Assembly (NCBI RefSeq): GCF_005796105.1
Contig: NZ_VAUO01000015.1
Coordinates: 1 to 64,000 of the forward strand
Origin: Pseudomonas mosselii
GTDB lineage: Bacteria; Pseudomonadota; Gammaproteobacteria; Pseudomonadales; Pseudomonadaceae
Direction of reading: 5' to 3'
Length of the DNA: 64,000 bases
Shown here: positions 1 to 9,998 of the stretch, piece after piece
Numbering within the stretch: the first letter of the stretch is position 1
How the letters are laid out: every line of letters starts with the position of its first letter
Notes under the pieces: generated by a model
Databases searched by the model: none
What the model was told of the DNA's origin: nothing
What the model saw: the letters and a program-made list of their open reading frames with translations, nothing else
Position numbers and translations under genes: made by a program

Positions 1-52
1 GGCGCATTATAAGGGGATCTGAAACCCCGTCAACCCTTAATTTGCAAAAATC

Positions 53-660
53 TCAAAATCCCCTGGCCCGCCCGAACAACCGCGGCACACGCCGCCAAAC
101 CGGGGGAATACGTAGCACCATCAACAGCCCGCCTATGCCGGCATAAATGGCCCACTCCTTGAGGTCGGAACGCACGATCCACAGAAAATGCAGCAACCCC
201 AATCCAAGAATCACGTAGACCAACCGATGCAGCTTCTTCCACCGACTGCCCAGGCGCTTCTGACTGTAGCGATTGGACGTCACCGCCAACGCCAGCAAGC
301 CCAGAAAACCAAGCGCCCCCACAATGATGTAGGGCCGCTTGCGCAACTCCACCCCCAACTGCCCCCAGTCCAAGCCAAGGATGAACACCATATAGGCCAT
401 CAGGTGCAGCACAATATAAGCAAAGCACCACAACCCCAGCTGGCGGCGTACCACGATCCAGCCAGACCAACCGCTCAAGCGCTGCAACGGCGTCATCGAC
501 AGGGTGATCAGCAGGAACACCAAGGCGCCCAGCCCAAGCCGGTCCATCAGGATTTTCCCAGGGTCCGGCCCCAACAGCCCCATCGCGGCTTCATACAACC
601 ACGCAGCGGGGAACAGGCAACCGGCCACGAAAATGGCCAGACGAAACCAGGGATAACGCA

Positions 661-661
<1 letters not shown>
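53..661 (-). CDS. msrQ: MsrQ, heme-binding membrane subunit of the MsrPQ methionine sulfoxide reductase
   Basis: Integral inner-membrane b-type cytochrome of the ferric reductase-like family. It passes electrons from the quinone pool to periplasmic MsrP, which repairs oxidised methionines in envelope proteins. The 202-residue product has about six hydrophobic segments. Conserved histidines H86 (in LHLMAYM), H145 (LHRLVY) and H158 (LLHFLW) are likely heme ligands. The ATG overlaps the msrP stop codon by one base (TGATG), so the two are translationally coupled, as expected for an obligate pair. Length is normal for MsrQ. Function is by family; only the motifs and neighbour are seen here. Confidence 0.93.
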
Positions 662-1674
<1,013 letters not shown>

Positions 1675-1751
1675 GGCGGCTCCACAGTACGGGTAACTGA
1701 TGTACCCGTAAGACTATGGAGCCGGCAGGTTATTCCGCGATTAAATTTTTA

Positions 1752-2603
1752 TCAGGCTTTCTTTCGACGCGTGCGCAACAGGTACTGCACAGGACCCGAA
1801 ATCGCATAGCCGAGGAAGATCAGCAGCAGGATGCGCGGCGGATCGCTGAACACCACGGCGAACACCAACACCACGGCCAAAATCGCAACGAACGGCACGC
1901 GCCCCTTGAGATCCAGCTCCTTGAAGCTGTTGTACTTGATATTGCTGACCATCAGCATGCCGGCAGCAGCCACCAGCAGCGCCACCAGGAACGACAGCTT
2001 CGAGCCCTGGATACCATAGTCGCTGAACGCCCACACAGTACCGGCCACCACGCCCGCAGCAGCGGGGCTGGCCAAGCCGATGAAGTAGCGCTTGTCGGCA
2101 GTGCCGACCTGGGTGTTGAAACGCGCCAGACGCAACGCCGCACCCGCCACATAGATGAAGGCAACCATCCAGCCGACCTTGCCCATGTCTCCCAGCGCCC
2201 AGCCGAACGCCAGCAGCGCCGGCGCCACGCCGAATGCGACCATATCCGACAGCGAGTCGTACTCGGCCCCGAAGGCGCTCTGCGTATTGGTCATGCGCGC
2301 GACACGGCCGTCAAGGCTATCGAGCACCATGGCCACGAAGATCGCGATGGCGGCAAAGGCAAAATACTTGCTCGCCTCTCGCGGGTCACCGGCGCTCAGG
2401 GCGCTTTGCGCGCTCATCGAGCTGATGATGGAATAGAAACCAGCGAACAGGTTCGCGGTGGTGAACAGATTGGGCAGCAGGTAGATGCCGCGGTGGCGGA
2501 CCTTGCGCCCTTCGGCGTCATGCCCTTCTTCGACGTGCTCATCGACAGGTAGCAGGCTTTCGGCGTCGGAGGGCTTATTCGGCTCTTCGGGACGTTCGCT
2601 CAT
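1752..2603 (-). CDS. pssA: CDP-diacylglycerol-serine O-phosphatidyltransferase
   Basis: Inner-membrane enzyme that makes phosphatidylserine from CDP-diacylglycerol and L-serine, the first committed step toward phosphatidylethanolamine. The CDP-alcohol phosphatidyltransferase signature DG-x2-AR-x8-G-x3-D-x3-D is complete at about residues 98-120 (DGRVAR ... GAEYDSLSD). Several hydrophobic segments follow. I chose the ATG at 2603 (MSERPEEP): it has an AAGG upstream, and the longer frame to 2702 begins with residues that do not look like an N-terminus and runs toward the ilvC terminator. The acidic tail of about 35 residues before the first membrane segment is usual for the Pseudomonas protein. 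283 residues. Confidence 0.92.
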   Translation of the reverse strand: MSERPEEPNKPSDAESLLPVDEHVEEGHDAEGRKVRHRGIYLLPNLFTTANLFAGFYSIISSMSAQSALSAGDPREASKYFAFAAIAIFVAMVLDSLDGRVARMTNTQSAFGAEYDSLSDMVAFGVAPALLAFGWALGDMGKVGWMVAFIYVAGAALRLARFNTQVGTADKRYFIGLASPAAAGVVAGTVWAFSDYGIQGSKLSFLVALLVAAAGMLMVSNIKYNSFKELDLKGRVPFVAILAVVLVFAVVFSDPPRILLLIFLGYAISGPVQYLLRTRRKKA

Positions 2604-2710
2604 GAAAAGTACCTTGCAACAGGGTGGAATATGTTCGACATGGGCCCGCGAAACAGGTTCTAACGGCGGGCCACTGGTCGCTTTATACCAGATGCAGCCC
2701 ACACAAACGA

Positions 2711-2736
2711 AAAAACGCGGCCGAAGCCGCGTTTTT
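2711..2736 (-). terminator. Intrinsic terminator after ilvC (bidirectional shape)
   Basis: An 11-bp perfect stem (AAAAACGCGGC / GCCGCGTTTTT) with a CGAA loop lies 19 bases past the ilvC stop. Read on the minus strand, the hairpin ends in a U run, so it should end the ilvINC transcript; its symmetry would also stop plus-strand transcription. Confidence 0.85.
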
Positions 2737-2754
2737 CATCTACCGAAGCAAGAC

Positions 2755-3771
2755 TCAGTTCTTGGTCTTGTCGACGATCTTGTTGGCCGAGATCCACGGC
2801 ATCATCGAGCGCAGTTGCTCGCCGATGATTTCGATGCCGTGAACGGCGTTGTTACGACGCTTGGCGGTCATCGATGGGTAGTTGGTGGCGCCTTCGGAGA
2901 TGAACATCTTCGCGTACTCGCCGTCCTGGATGCGCTTCAGAGCATTGCGCATGGCCTTGCGGGATTCTTCGTTGATGACTTCTGGGCCGGTGACGTACTC
3001 ACCGTACTCGGCGTTGTTGGAGATCGAGTAGTTCATGTTGGCGATACCGCCTTCGTACATGAGGTCAACGATCAGCTTCAGCTCGTGCAGGCACTCGAAG
3101 TAGGCCATTTCTGGCGCATAACCCGCTTCGACCAGGGTTTCGAAACCGGCCTTTACCAGCTCGACGGTACCGCCGCACAGAACGGCCTGCTCACCGAACA
3201 GGTCGGTTTCGGTCTCGTCCTTGAAGGTGGTTTCGATGATGCCGGTACGACCGCCACCCACGCCTGCGGCGTAGGACAGCGCGACGTTCTTGGCATTGCC
3301 CGAGGCGTCCTGGTAGATCGCGATCAGGTCAGGGATACCGCCGCCTTTGACGAACTCGGAACGTACGGTGTGGCCCGGAGCTTTCGGCGCGATCATGATC
3401 ACGTCGAGGTCGGCACGCGGAACGACCTGGTTGTAGTGGATCGAGAAGCCGTGGGAGAAGGCCAGGGTAGCGCCCTTCTTGATGTTCGGCTCGATTTCGT
3501 TCTTGTACAGGGCGCCCTGGAACTCGTCCGGGGTCAGGATCATGACCAGGTCGGCAGCAGCGACGGCAGTGGCGACGTCGGCGACTTTCAGGCCGTGGGC
3601 TTCTGCCTTGGCCACGGTAGCCGAGCCTTTACGCAGACCGACGGTGACGTCTACACCGGAGTCCTTCAGGTTGCACGCCTGGGCGTGACCTTGCGAACCG
3701 TAACCGATGATGGCGACTTTCTTACCCTGGATGATGGAAAGGTCGCAGTCTTTATCGTAGAAAACTTTCAT
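2755..3771 (-). CDS. ilvC: Ketol-acid reductoisomerase (NADP+)
   Basis: Second enzyme of valine/isoleucine synthesis: isomerises and reduces acetolactate or acetohydroxybutyrate using NADPH and Mg2+. The Rossmann glycine motif GYGSQG is at residues 23-28. The 338-residue length marks the short class I form. The start was placed at ATG 3771 (MKVFYDKDCDLS), the family's usual N-terminus, rather than at the in-frame codon 39 bases further out. It is last in ilvI-ilvN-ilvC, 54 bases after ilvN, and is followed by a strong terminator. Cytoplasmic. Confidence 0.97.
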   Translation of the reverse strand: MKVFYDKDCDLSIIQGKKVAIIGYGSQGHAQACNLKDSGVDVTVGLRKGSATVAKAEAHGLKVADVATAVAAADLVMILTPDEFQGALYKNEIEPNIKKGATLAFSHGFSIHYNQVVPRADLDVIMIAPKAPGHTVRSEFVKGGGIPDLIAIYQDASGNAKNVALSYAAGVGGGRTGIIETTFKDETETDLFGEQAVLCGGTVELVKAGFETLVEAGYAPEMAYFECLHELKLIVDLMYEGGIANMNYSISNNAEYGEYVTGPEVINEESRKAMRNALKRIQDGEYAKMFISEGATNYPSMTAKRRNNAVHGIEIIGEQLRSMMPWISANKIVDKTKN

Positions 3772-3825
3772 GAAATACCCCTGGTTATATCTCGGCCCCT
3801 GAGGAGCCATCGCTAATTTTTGATG

Positions 3826-4317
3826 TTAAACGCTGAGCACTTTGTCGCCACGGGCAATGCCGGTAACGCCGCTGCGCACGGTTTCGAGAATCGATGCAGT
3901 GCCGATGGCCTGGATGAAGCTGTCCAGTTTGTCGCTGGTGCCGCTCAGTTGCACGGTGTACACACTGGCAGTCACATCGACGATCTGGCCACGGAAGATA
4001 TCCGTGGTGCGCTTGATCTCGGCACGCTGGGCACCGGTAGCCTTGACCTTGACCAGCATCAGTTCGCGCTCGATGTGCGCGCTTTCCGACAGGTCGACCA
4101 ACTTGACCACTTCGACCAGCTTGTTCAGGTTCTTGGTGATCTGTTCGATCACTTCATCATGGCCAACGGTGGTCAGCGTCAGACGCGACAGGGTCGGGTC
4201 TTCGGTTGGCGCCACCGTCAGGCTTTCGATGTTGTAGTTGCGCTGAGAAAACAGGCCGACCACGCGAGACAAGGCACCGGGTTCGTTTTCCAGCAGCAAG
4301 GAGATGATGTGCCGCAT
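3826..4317 (-). CDS. ilvN: Acetolactate synthase small (regulatory) subunit
   Basis: Regulatory subunit of acetohydroxyacid synthase. It binds valine through an N-terminal ACT domain (about residues 4-80, beginning MRHIISLLLENEPGALSRV) and confers feedback inhibition; the C-terminal half activates the large subunit. At 163 residues it is the IlvH/IlvN long form. The start lies one base after the ilvI stop codon, so the two subunits are almost certainly translationally coupled and made in fixed ratio. Confidence 0.96.
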   Translation of the reverse strand: MRHIISLLLENEPGALSRVVGLFSQRNYNIESLTVAPTEDPTLSRLTLTTVGHDEVIEQITKNLNKLVEVVKLVDLSESAHIERELMLVKVKATGAQRAEIKRTTDIFRGQIVDVTASVYTVQLSGTSDKLDSFIQAIGTASILETVRSGVTGIARGDKVLSV

Positions 4318-4318
4318 A

Positions 4319-6043
4319 TCAGGTACGCTCCGTCTTGCTCAGCCACATGTCACGCATCGAACCGTCCTTGATCTGCATTGGGTAGACGTGTTCGGTACGG
4401 TCGATCGCGATGTCGATGAACACCAGTCGATCCTTCATCGCAAAGGCCTCTTCCAGCTTCGGCTTGAGGTCCTTCAGGCTGGTGATGCGGATACCCACAT
4501 GGCCATAGGCCTCAGCCAGCTTGACGAAGTCAGGCAGCGACTCGACATAGGAATGCGAGTGACGGCCGTTGTAGGACATGTCCTGCCACTGGCGCACCAT
4601 GCCCAACACACCGTTGTTCATGTTGACGATCTTGACCGGCAAGCCGTACTGCATGCAGGTGGACAGTTCCTGGATGTTCATCTGGATACTGCCTTCACCG
4701 GTAACGCAGGCGACATCCTGATCGGGGAAGTTCAACTTCACGCCCATGGCCGCCGGGAAACCGAAGCCCATGGTGCCCAGGCCACCGGAGTTGATCCAGC
4801 GATTGGGTTTGTTGAAGCGGTAATACTGCGCCGCGAACATCTGGTGCTGGCCCACATCGGAGGTGATGAAGGCGTCGCCGTGGGTAACCTCGCACAGGGT
4901 TTCGATCACGTGCTGCGGCTTGATCACACTGCCGTCGCCCTTGTCGTAGGGGAACAGGCCAGCGTCACCACGCCACTCGTCGATCTGCTTCCACCAGGCA
5001 TCGAGCGCCACCTTGTCAGGCTGCTCGCCGATTTCCTTGAGGATGGTCAGCATTTCGTTCAGCACGCTCTCGACCGGACCTACGATCGGTACGTCGGCCT
5101 TGATCATCTTAGAGATCGACGCCGGGTCGATGTCGATGTGAATGATCTTGGCGTTCGGACAGAATTTGGCCGGGCCGTTGACCACACGGTCGTCGAAACG
5201 CGCACCGACCGCGAAGATCACGTCGGCGTTGTGCATGGCCAGGTTGGCAGTGTAGCTGCCGTGCATGCCGAGCATGCCGAGGAACTGGCGATCGGTACCT
5301 GGGAAGCCGCCCAAGCCCATCAGGGTATTGGTGACTGGCAGGTTGAGCGACTTGGCGATTTCGGTGAGGGCTTCGGAGCCGCCGCCGAGGATCACGCCAC
5401 CGCCGGAGTAGACGATCGGACGCTTGGCCGCCAGGAGCATTTCGGCTGCCTTGCGGATCTGGCCGGAGTGACCACGTACAGCCGGGCTATAGGAACGCAG
5501 CTTGACCTTTTTCGGGTAGATGTACTCGAACTTCTCGGCCGGGTTGGTCATATCTTTTGGAATGTCGACCACGACCGGGCCTGGACGGCCGGACTGCGCC
5601 AGATAGAAGGCTTTTTTCAGGACTTCCGGGATTTCCGAAGCGTGTTTGATCATGAAGCTGTGCTTCACGATCGGCCGGGAAATACCGATCATGTCGGTTT
5701 CCTGGAAGGCATCGGTGCCGACCATGGTGCTAGGCACCTGGCCCGACAGGATGACCATCGGAATGGAATCCATGTAGGCAGTGGCAATACCGGTGATGGC
5801 ATTGGTCGCGCCGGGGCCGGAAGTCACCAGCACCACACCGGCCTTGCCGGTGGCACGGGCATAACCGTCCGCCATATGGGTAGCAGCCTGTTCGTGACGG
5901 ACCAGGATGTGCTGGACTTCCGGTTCCTTGAACAGTGCATCGTAAACATGCAGGAGAGCACCACCAGGGTACCCGTAGATGTGCTTAACGCCTTCGTCAC
6001 GCAAGAAGCGGACGACCATTTCAGCGCCGGATAAGAGCTCCAC
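4319..6043 (-). CDS. ilvI: Acetolactate synthase large (catalytic) subunit
   Basis: Thiamine-diphosphate enzyme that condenses pyruvate with pyruvate or 2-oxobutyrate, first common step of branched-chain amino acid synthesis. The N-terminal ThDP domain has YGYPGGALLHVYDAL and RHEQAATHMADGYAR (with the catalytic Glu region); the C-terminal domain has the GEGS ... NMNN ThDP-binding motif. Start: the frame opens at GTG 6052, but that codon overlaps the Shine-Dalgarno AGAGG (6052-6056). GTG 6043 lies eight bases after AGAGG and gives 574 residues beginning MELLSGAEMVVRF, the usual family N-terminus and length. First gene of ilvI-ilvN-ilvC. Confidence 0.96.
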   Translation of the reverse strand: MELLSGAEMVVRFLRDEGVKHIYGYPGGALLHVYDALFKEPEVQHILVRHEQAATHMADGYARATGKAGVVLVTSGPGATNAITGIATAYMDSIPMVILSGQVPSTMVGTDAFQETDMIGISRPIVKHSFMIKHASEIPEVLKKAFYLAQSGRPGPVVVDIPKDMTNPAEKFEYIYPKKVKLRSYSPAVRGHSGQIRKAAEMLLAAKRPIVYSGGGVILGGGSEALTEIAKSLNLPVTNTLMGLGGFPGTDRQFLGMLGMHGSYTANLAMHNADVIFAVGARFDDRVVNGPAKFCPNAKIIHIDIDPASISKMIKADVPIVGPVESVLNEMLTILKEIGEQPDKVALDAWWKQIDEWRGDAGLFPYDKGDGSVIKPQHVIETLCEVTHGDAFITSDVGQHQMFAAQYYRFNKPNRWINSGGLGTMGFGFPAAMGVKLNFPDQDVACVTGEGSIQMNIQELSTCMQYGLPVKIVNMNNGVLGMVRQWQDMSYNGRHSHSYVESLPDFVKLAEAYGHVGIRITSLKDLKPKLEEAFAMKDRLVFIDIAIDRTEHVYPMQIKDGSMRDMWLSKTERT

Positions 6044-6290
6044 GTTGTTCACCTCTAAAACGCCAGAATACCGTCCTCACTGGACGGGTCTTAATAGGTT
6101 TACTGCCAAGCAGAGCATGAGCGAACGTCAGCACTGACTGAGCAAGTATTGGGAAAGCCCTGATGTGTTGCGGGTCTTCCCACCCAGCGCGAGGTAACGC
6201 GTTGCGGGGTGTAACAAGTCGGCGCGGGTGTGCGCCTCATGATCTGCTTAGCGGGTCTGCTTCTGGCAGTCCCCCTACAGCGGAATCTGG
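6044..6290 (-). other. Long 5' leader of the ilvI operon with a short open frame and stem-loops
   Basis: About 240 bases separate the inferred promoter from ilvI. An ATG at 6240 opens a 46-codon frame ending at 6100 (begins MRRTPAPTCY, ends CSAWQ). It has no strong ribosome binding site and no run of Leu/Val/Ile codons, so it does not resemble a classical ilv attenuator peptide. Imperfect hairpins occur at about 6150-6181 (GGGAAGACCC against GGGCTTTCCC) and about 6066-6082 (CCGTCC / GGACGG, loop AGTGA) just before the ilvI ribosome binding site. Neither is followed by a U run. A regulatory role is inference. Confidence 0.4.
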
Positions 6291-6319
6291 ATTCTTGTGA
6301 TTTGGCGCCTACAAGTCAA
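6291..6319 (-). promoter_or_regulatory. Probable sigma-70 promoter of ilvI-ilvN-ilvC
   Basis: On the minus strand, TTGACT (6319-6314) is followed after 17 bases by AAGAAT (6296-6291), a 5/6 and 4/6 match to -35 and -10. It sits in AT-rich DNA (6310-6400) in an otherwise GC-rich region. Transcription would begin near 6284. Not verified experimentally here. Confidence 0.5.
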
Positions 6320-6404
6320 GAAAAATTATTGCCAATTTTTCCGCAAGATGAATCGCTACAACCACTAAAAACCTAAGCAGCAGCAGGAAAATTAAGATTT
6401 CTAC

Positions 6405-6431
6405 AAAAAAGGGCCACAATCTGCGGCCCTT
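6405..6431 (-). terminator. Intrinsic terminator after the mrcB-lpoP-yqcC operon
   Basis: A perfect 7-bp stem AAGGGCC (6409-6415) / GGCCCTT (6425-6431) with an A run at 6405-6410 on the plus strand, which is a U run on the minus-strand transcript. It lies 26 bases past the stop of the YqcC-like gene. Confidence 0.8.
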
Positions 6432-6456
6432 GAAGAAAAAACTGAGGAATTCCGGC

Positions 6457-6780
6457 TCAAGCACTGATCAATTGGTCGAACGCTGCCAGCAGTCGGCGCA
6501 GCTCGCGGCTTTGCTCAGGACGGTCGGTAAACACGGTTTCGGCCATGACCAAGATGCCCGAGGCGTTAGGCAGCGGATGGCCGTGTTCGAGAATCTGTGC
6601 CATGCGCGGCAGGAAGATCCACTGCAACCACTGCTCGAAGGCCATGCTGTCGACCGCGAACGGCACCGTGCTGGCGAGTGCTTCGGCGCTGGGCACCTGG
6701 TCGCTCCACCAGCCCTGGGTGCGCAATTCGTGCTCGATCAGCAACAGGTGATCGGCGATATCCAGGATGCGCTGCTCCAT
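6457..6780 (-). CDS. YqcC family protein
   Basis: Small soluble protein of 107 residues matching the YqcC (DUF446) family, all-alpha with motifs such as LLLIEHELR, FAVDSMAFEQWLQWIFLPRM and LLAAFDQLI. Its biochemical role is not established to my knowledge. The ATG at 6780 overlaps the preceding lipoprotein's stop codon (TGATG); a GTG immediately before (6783) would add one residue. Third gene after mrcB and lpoP; a terminator follows. Cotranscription with a cell-wall synthase and its activator is the only clue to function. Confidence 0.82.
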   Translation of the reverse strand: MEQRILDIADHLLLIEHELRTQGWWSDQVPSAEALASTVPFAVDSMAFEQWLQWIFLPRMAQILEHGHPLPNASGILVMAETVFTDRPEQSRELRRLLAAFDQLISA

Positions 6781-7532
6781 CACAGGTTGACCTGTGCCTT
6801 CTGCCGCGCCAGCGCCGCGCCAGCACTATCGCCCTGCTTCTCACGGGCCTGGGCGATGGTGTTCCACAGCTGGGCTTGCAGGTCAGGACGACCGTTGGCG
6901 TAAGTCAATGCGCGGCGGGCAAGCTGCTCGGACTGCGCCGCATCGCCTTGCGAGAGACGCACCTGGGCCAGGCGGAACAGCACCTGAGGCTCGCGCGGGG
7001 CAATACGCTGGGCACGCTCCAGGCTAGAGGCGGCGCCATTGAAATCGCCACTGCCTTGTTGTTGCTGGGCAGTGGTCAGCAACGCCAGCACCGGGCCATC
7101 GAGCTGTTCGTCGGCAGACAAGCCGCCGCTGCTGGCCCGTGGAATACCGGTCGGGGCCTGGGTGGCGGCCGGCGCGCTGCTCATCGATGCGATGTCGAAC
7201 GGTTCATCGGCCACCGGGTTGGGGTTGGTGCTGATCGGACCACTGCTGACCGGGCCCGGGGTGATCGGGCCGGTGCTGATTGGCGTGGTGCTGATCGGTG
7301 CGCTACCGGCACCCTGCGGAATCATCACGGTCACGCCGGAATCTTCTGGCAGGGCCTGCGCCTGGCTGGTGCCGCCACTGGTCGGGTAGGCCGACGTGCG
7401 ATTGGCCGAGACGCGCTCGCTATTGGAAACCCGGGTGCTCGAATCCACCACCGGAATGTTGCCACGCGGCACACTGGCACAGCCGTGCAGGACGGCCACC
7501 GAGGCCAAGGCAGGAATCCACCACTTGTTCAC
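6780..7532 (-). CDS. lpoP: TPR-type outer-membrane lipoprotein, probable PBP1B activator LpoP
   Basis: Lipoprotein with a short signal peptide ending in the lipobox LHGC (lipidated C18). A low-complexity Ser/Thr/Pro/Gly linker (residues about 70-105, imperfect repeats of the type ISTGPITPGPVS) is followed by a C-terminal helical region (about 140-250) of tetratricopeptide character (LERAQRIAPREPQVLFRLAQV, AQLWNTIAQAREKQGDSAGA). P. aeruginosa LpoP is a TPR lipoprotein encoded beside ponB/mrcB that activates PBP1B; this gene has the same form and position, 26 bases downstream of mrcB. The linker would let it span from outer membrane to the synthase. GTG start with AGAGGG six bases upstream. The name is by analogy, not tested. 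Confidence 0.75.
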   Translation of the reverse strand: MNKWWIPALASVAVLHGCASVPRGNIPVVDSSTRVSNSERVSANRTSAYPTSGGTSQAQALPEDSGVTVMIPQGAGSAPISTTPISTGPITPGPVSSGPISTNPNPVADEPFDIASMSSAPAATQAPTGIPRASSGGLSADEQLDGPVLALLTTAQQQQGSGDFNGAASSLERAQRIAPREPQVLFRLAQVRLSQGDAAQSEQLARRALTYANGRPDLQAQLWNTIAQAREKQGDSAGAALARQKAQVNL

Positions 7533-7558
7533 TTCACACCCTCTTCAAAAGCTCGCGC

Positions 7559-9880
7559 TCAATTCATCCAGCCCTTGACCCAGTCCATGACCGATTCAGC
7601 CGGGTTCTGTTCGCCACCGCAGGTAGCCCCGGCGGGCGGCTCGCTGCCGCGAATATACGGCATCTGCACCGCTCCCGGACAGCTGCCGTCGGAACCCTGC
7701 CCGGTGTGCGGGTCGATCCAGGCCTGCACCACGTTGTCTGGCTGTGGCATGTCCAGCGGCAGCGGGTCGGCCTTCTTCATGAAGCTGGTCCACACTTGCA
7801 GTGCACCGGTGGCGCCGGTGAACGGGGTCTTGCCGTTGTCGTCCCGGCCCAGCCACACCACCGCCAGCAGATCCTGACTGAAGCCCGAGAACCAGCTGTC
7901 GCGCGAGTCGTTACTGGTACCGGTCTTGCCCGCCAGGGTCAGCGAGCTTGGCAATACGTTGTACACCGAGCGGCCGGTCCCTTCACGCATCACCCGCTGC
8001 ATGGCGTTCTGCACCAGATAGATGGCACCCGGATCGAACGTCTGCTGGATCTGGAACGGGTAGCGCTTGAGCGGCTCGCCCTCAGCGGTGAGCACACTGC
8101 GGATCCCGCGCATGGGAGTATTGAAGCCACCATTGGCGATGGTCTGGTACATGGTCGCGACCTGCATCGGCGACATACCGCCAGCACCCAACAGCATCGC
8201 CGGGTACGCCGGCCAGTCCACCTGCACGCCCAGGCGGCCGATAGTCTTGATCACGTTCGGCACGCCCACTTCCAGGCCCAGCTTGGCGGTGGACAGGTTC
8301 AGCGAGTTGGCCAGGCCTTGGTACAGGTAGATGGTGCCGTGGGGCCGACGATCATAGTTCTGTGGGCGCCACACTTGCCCGTCGGCGCCCTTGACCGAGA
8401 ACGGCTCGTCCTGCACCCAGGTGGTCAAGGTGTACTTGCTCGGTTGCTCCAGTGCCGTCAGGTAGACCGACGGCTTGACCAGCGAGCCAATCGGCCGCAC
8501 GGCATCCAGCGCACGGTTGAAACCGGCGAAGCCCGCCTGGCGGCTACCGATCAGGGCCTGCACCTCGCCAGTTTCCGGGTTGGTGACGACCATCGCCGAC
8601 TCCACATCATCAGCGCCCTTGCGCCCGCCCAGGCGTTTGAAGGTTTCGCTCATGGCGGTCTCGGCCTTCATCTGCAAGATCGGGTCGAAACTGGTGAAGA
8701 TGCGCAGCCCTTCTCCGGTCAAGTCTTCATCGCGGTAATCCTGGCGCAGCTGACGTTTGACCAGGTCAAGGAAGGCCGGGAATGAGCTGTCGGCCAAGCT
8801 GCCGCGCTTGGTCACGCCCAGCGGCATCTTCTTGGCCGCATCGACCACTTCCTGGCTCGCCACACCCTGCTCTGCCAGCAGGTCCAGGACCAGGTTGCGA
8901 CGCTGCAACGCACGTTCCGGGTAACGGCGCGGGTTGTAGTAGGACGGGCCCTTGACCATGCCCACCAGCAAAGCGATCTGGTGCAGTTTCAGTTCCTGCA
9001 GCGGCTGGCTGAAGAAGAACTGACTGGCCAGGCCAAAGCCATGCACCGCGCGCTGGCCATCCTGGCCGATGAACACTTCGTTGAGGTAGGCCTCGAGGAT
9101 CTCACGCTTGTCGTAGTGAATCTCCAGCAGGACCGACATCATCGCTTCGGTCAGCTTGCGGCTGAGGCTGCGCTCGTTGGTGAGGAAGAAGTTCTTCACC
9201 AACTGTTGGGTGAGGGTGCTGCCGCCCTGGCGCATGGCACCCGAGGAGGTGTTGACCCAGATTGCCCGGGCGATGGACTTGGGCGACACGCCGAAATGGC
9301 TGTAGAAGTCGCGGTCTTCGGTGGCGATCAGGGTTTCGACCAGATACGGCGGCACCTGGTCGATCTTGATCAGGATGCGGTCTTCGAGGTTCTTGGGGTA
9401 GATCCCGCCAATCATCAGCGGCTCCAGGCGAACGACGTCGAGCTTGGCGCCATTGGCGCCGTTGAGCCCGGCCACGTAGTCGCCGGAGAACCGCACGCGC
9501 ACGAATTGCGCAGGCTCCATGCCCTCGTAGAACTGGAAGCCACGGGTGTTGATGTCGATGCTATTGCCATTTACCGAGGCGGCCCCCGGCCCGTTGGCCG
9601 TGCTTTCACGGCGGTAGCCAAGGGCATCGAGTTCAGTGAGAAAGTCGTTCTTGCTCAGTTTCTGGCCAACGAACAGCTCGAGCGGCCGGGCATACACCTT
9701 GGCCGGGATCGTCCAGCGCTTGCCGGAGAACTTCTCCTGCACGGTGGCATCGAGGTAGACCGCGAAGCCGGCGATCAGGACCAGACCGACCAGGCTGAGC
9801 TTGATGGCCCAGCCCAGCCAGGCGCGTGTGCGGCCGGTCGGGCGTTGTTTGGAGGGGCGAGAATTTCGGGTACGAGTCAT
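7559..9880 (-). CDS. mrcB: Penicillin-binding protein 1B, bifunctional peptidoglycan synthase
   Basis: Class A PBP that polymerises lipid II and crosslinks stem peptides. 773 residues: short basic cytoplasmic tail, one membrane segment (about 22-44), a UB2H-like region (about 60-150), the GT51 glycosyltransferase domain with catalytic E188 in TEDRDFYSHFG and the GGSTLTQQLVKN motif at about 219-230, then the transpeptidase with SLVK (S466-K469, nucleophile S466), SLN (526-528) and KTG (652-654). All catalytic motifs are intact. It heads an operon with lpoP and a YqcC-like gene and is divergent from the kinase gene to its right, so both promoters must lie in 9881-9998. Confidence 0.97.
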   Translation of the reverse strand: MTRTRNSRPSKQRPTGRTRAWLGWAIKLSLVGLVLIAGFAVYLDATVQEKFSGKRWTIPAKVYARPLELFVGQKLSKNDFLTELDALGYRRESTANGPGAASVNGNSIDINTRGFQFYEGMEPAQFVRVRFSGDYVAGLNGANGAKLDVVRLEPLMIGGIYPKNLEDRILIKIDQVPPYLVETLIATEDRDFYSHFGVSPKSIARAIWVNTSSGAMRQGGSTLTQQLVKNFFLTNERSLSRKLTEAMMSVLLEIHYDKREILEAYLNEVFIGQDGQRAVHGFGLASQFFFSQPLQELKLHQIALLVGMVKGPSYYNPRRYPERALQRRNLVLDLLAEQGVASQEVVDAAKKMPLGVTKRGSLADSSFPAFLDLVKRQLRQDYRDEDLTGEGLRIFTSFDPILQMKAETAMSETFKRLGGRKGADDVESAMVVTNPETGEVQALIGSRQAGFAGFNRALDAVRPIGSLVKPSVYLTALEQPSKYTLTTWVQDEPFSVKGADGQVWRPQNYDRRPHGTIYLYQGLANSLNLSTAKLGLEVGVPNVIKTIGRLGVQVDWPAYPAMLLGAGGMSPMQVATMYQTIANGGFNTPMRGIRSVLTAEGEPLKRYPFQIQQTFDPGAIYLVQNAMQRVMREGTGRSVYNVLPSSLTLAGKTGTSNDSRDSWFSGFSQDLLAVVWLGRDDNGKTPFTGATGALQVWTSFMKKADPLPLDMPQPDNVVQAWIDPHTGQGSDGSCPGAVQMPYIRGSEPPAGATCGGEQNPAESVMDWVKGWMN

Positions 9881-9998
9881 GGCCGCGGATTATACGCACT
9901 TTGTAAAAGGGAGGCAGACGCCCCTCGGCTGTTTGCAGGGACGGCACCATTGACCATAATGGCGCATTCGAATTCCCTGACTCCCAAAAGGATGCTCC

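Noticed and set aside
4304..6034. 576-codon plus-strand frame opposite ilvI
   Set aside because: Same frame-shadow effect; ilvI on minus has complete family motifs.
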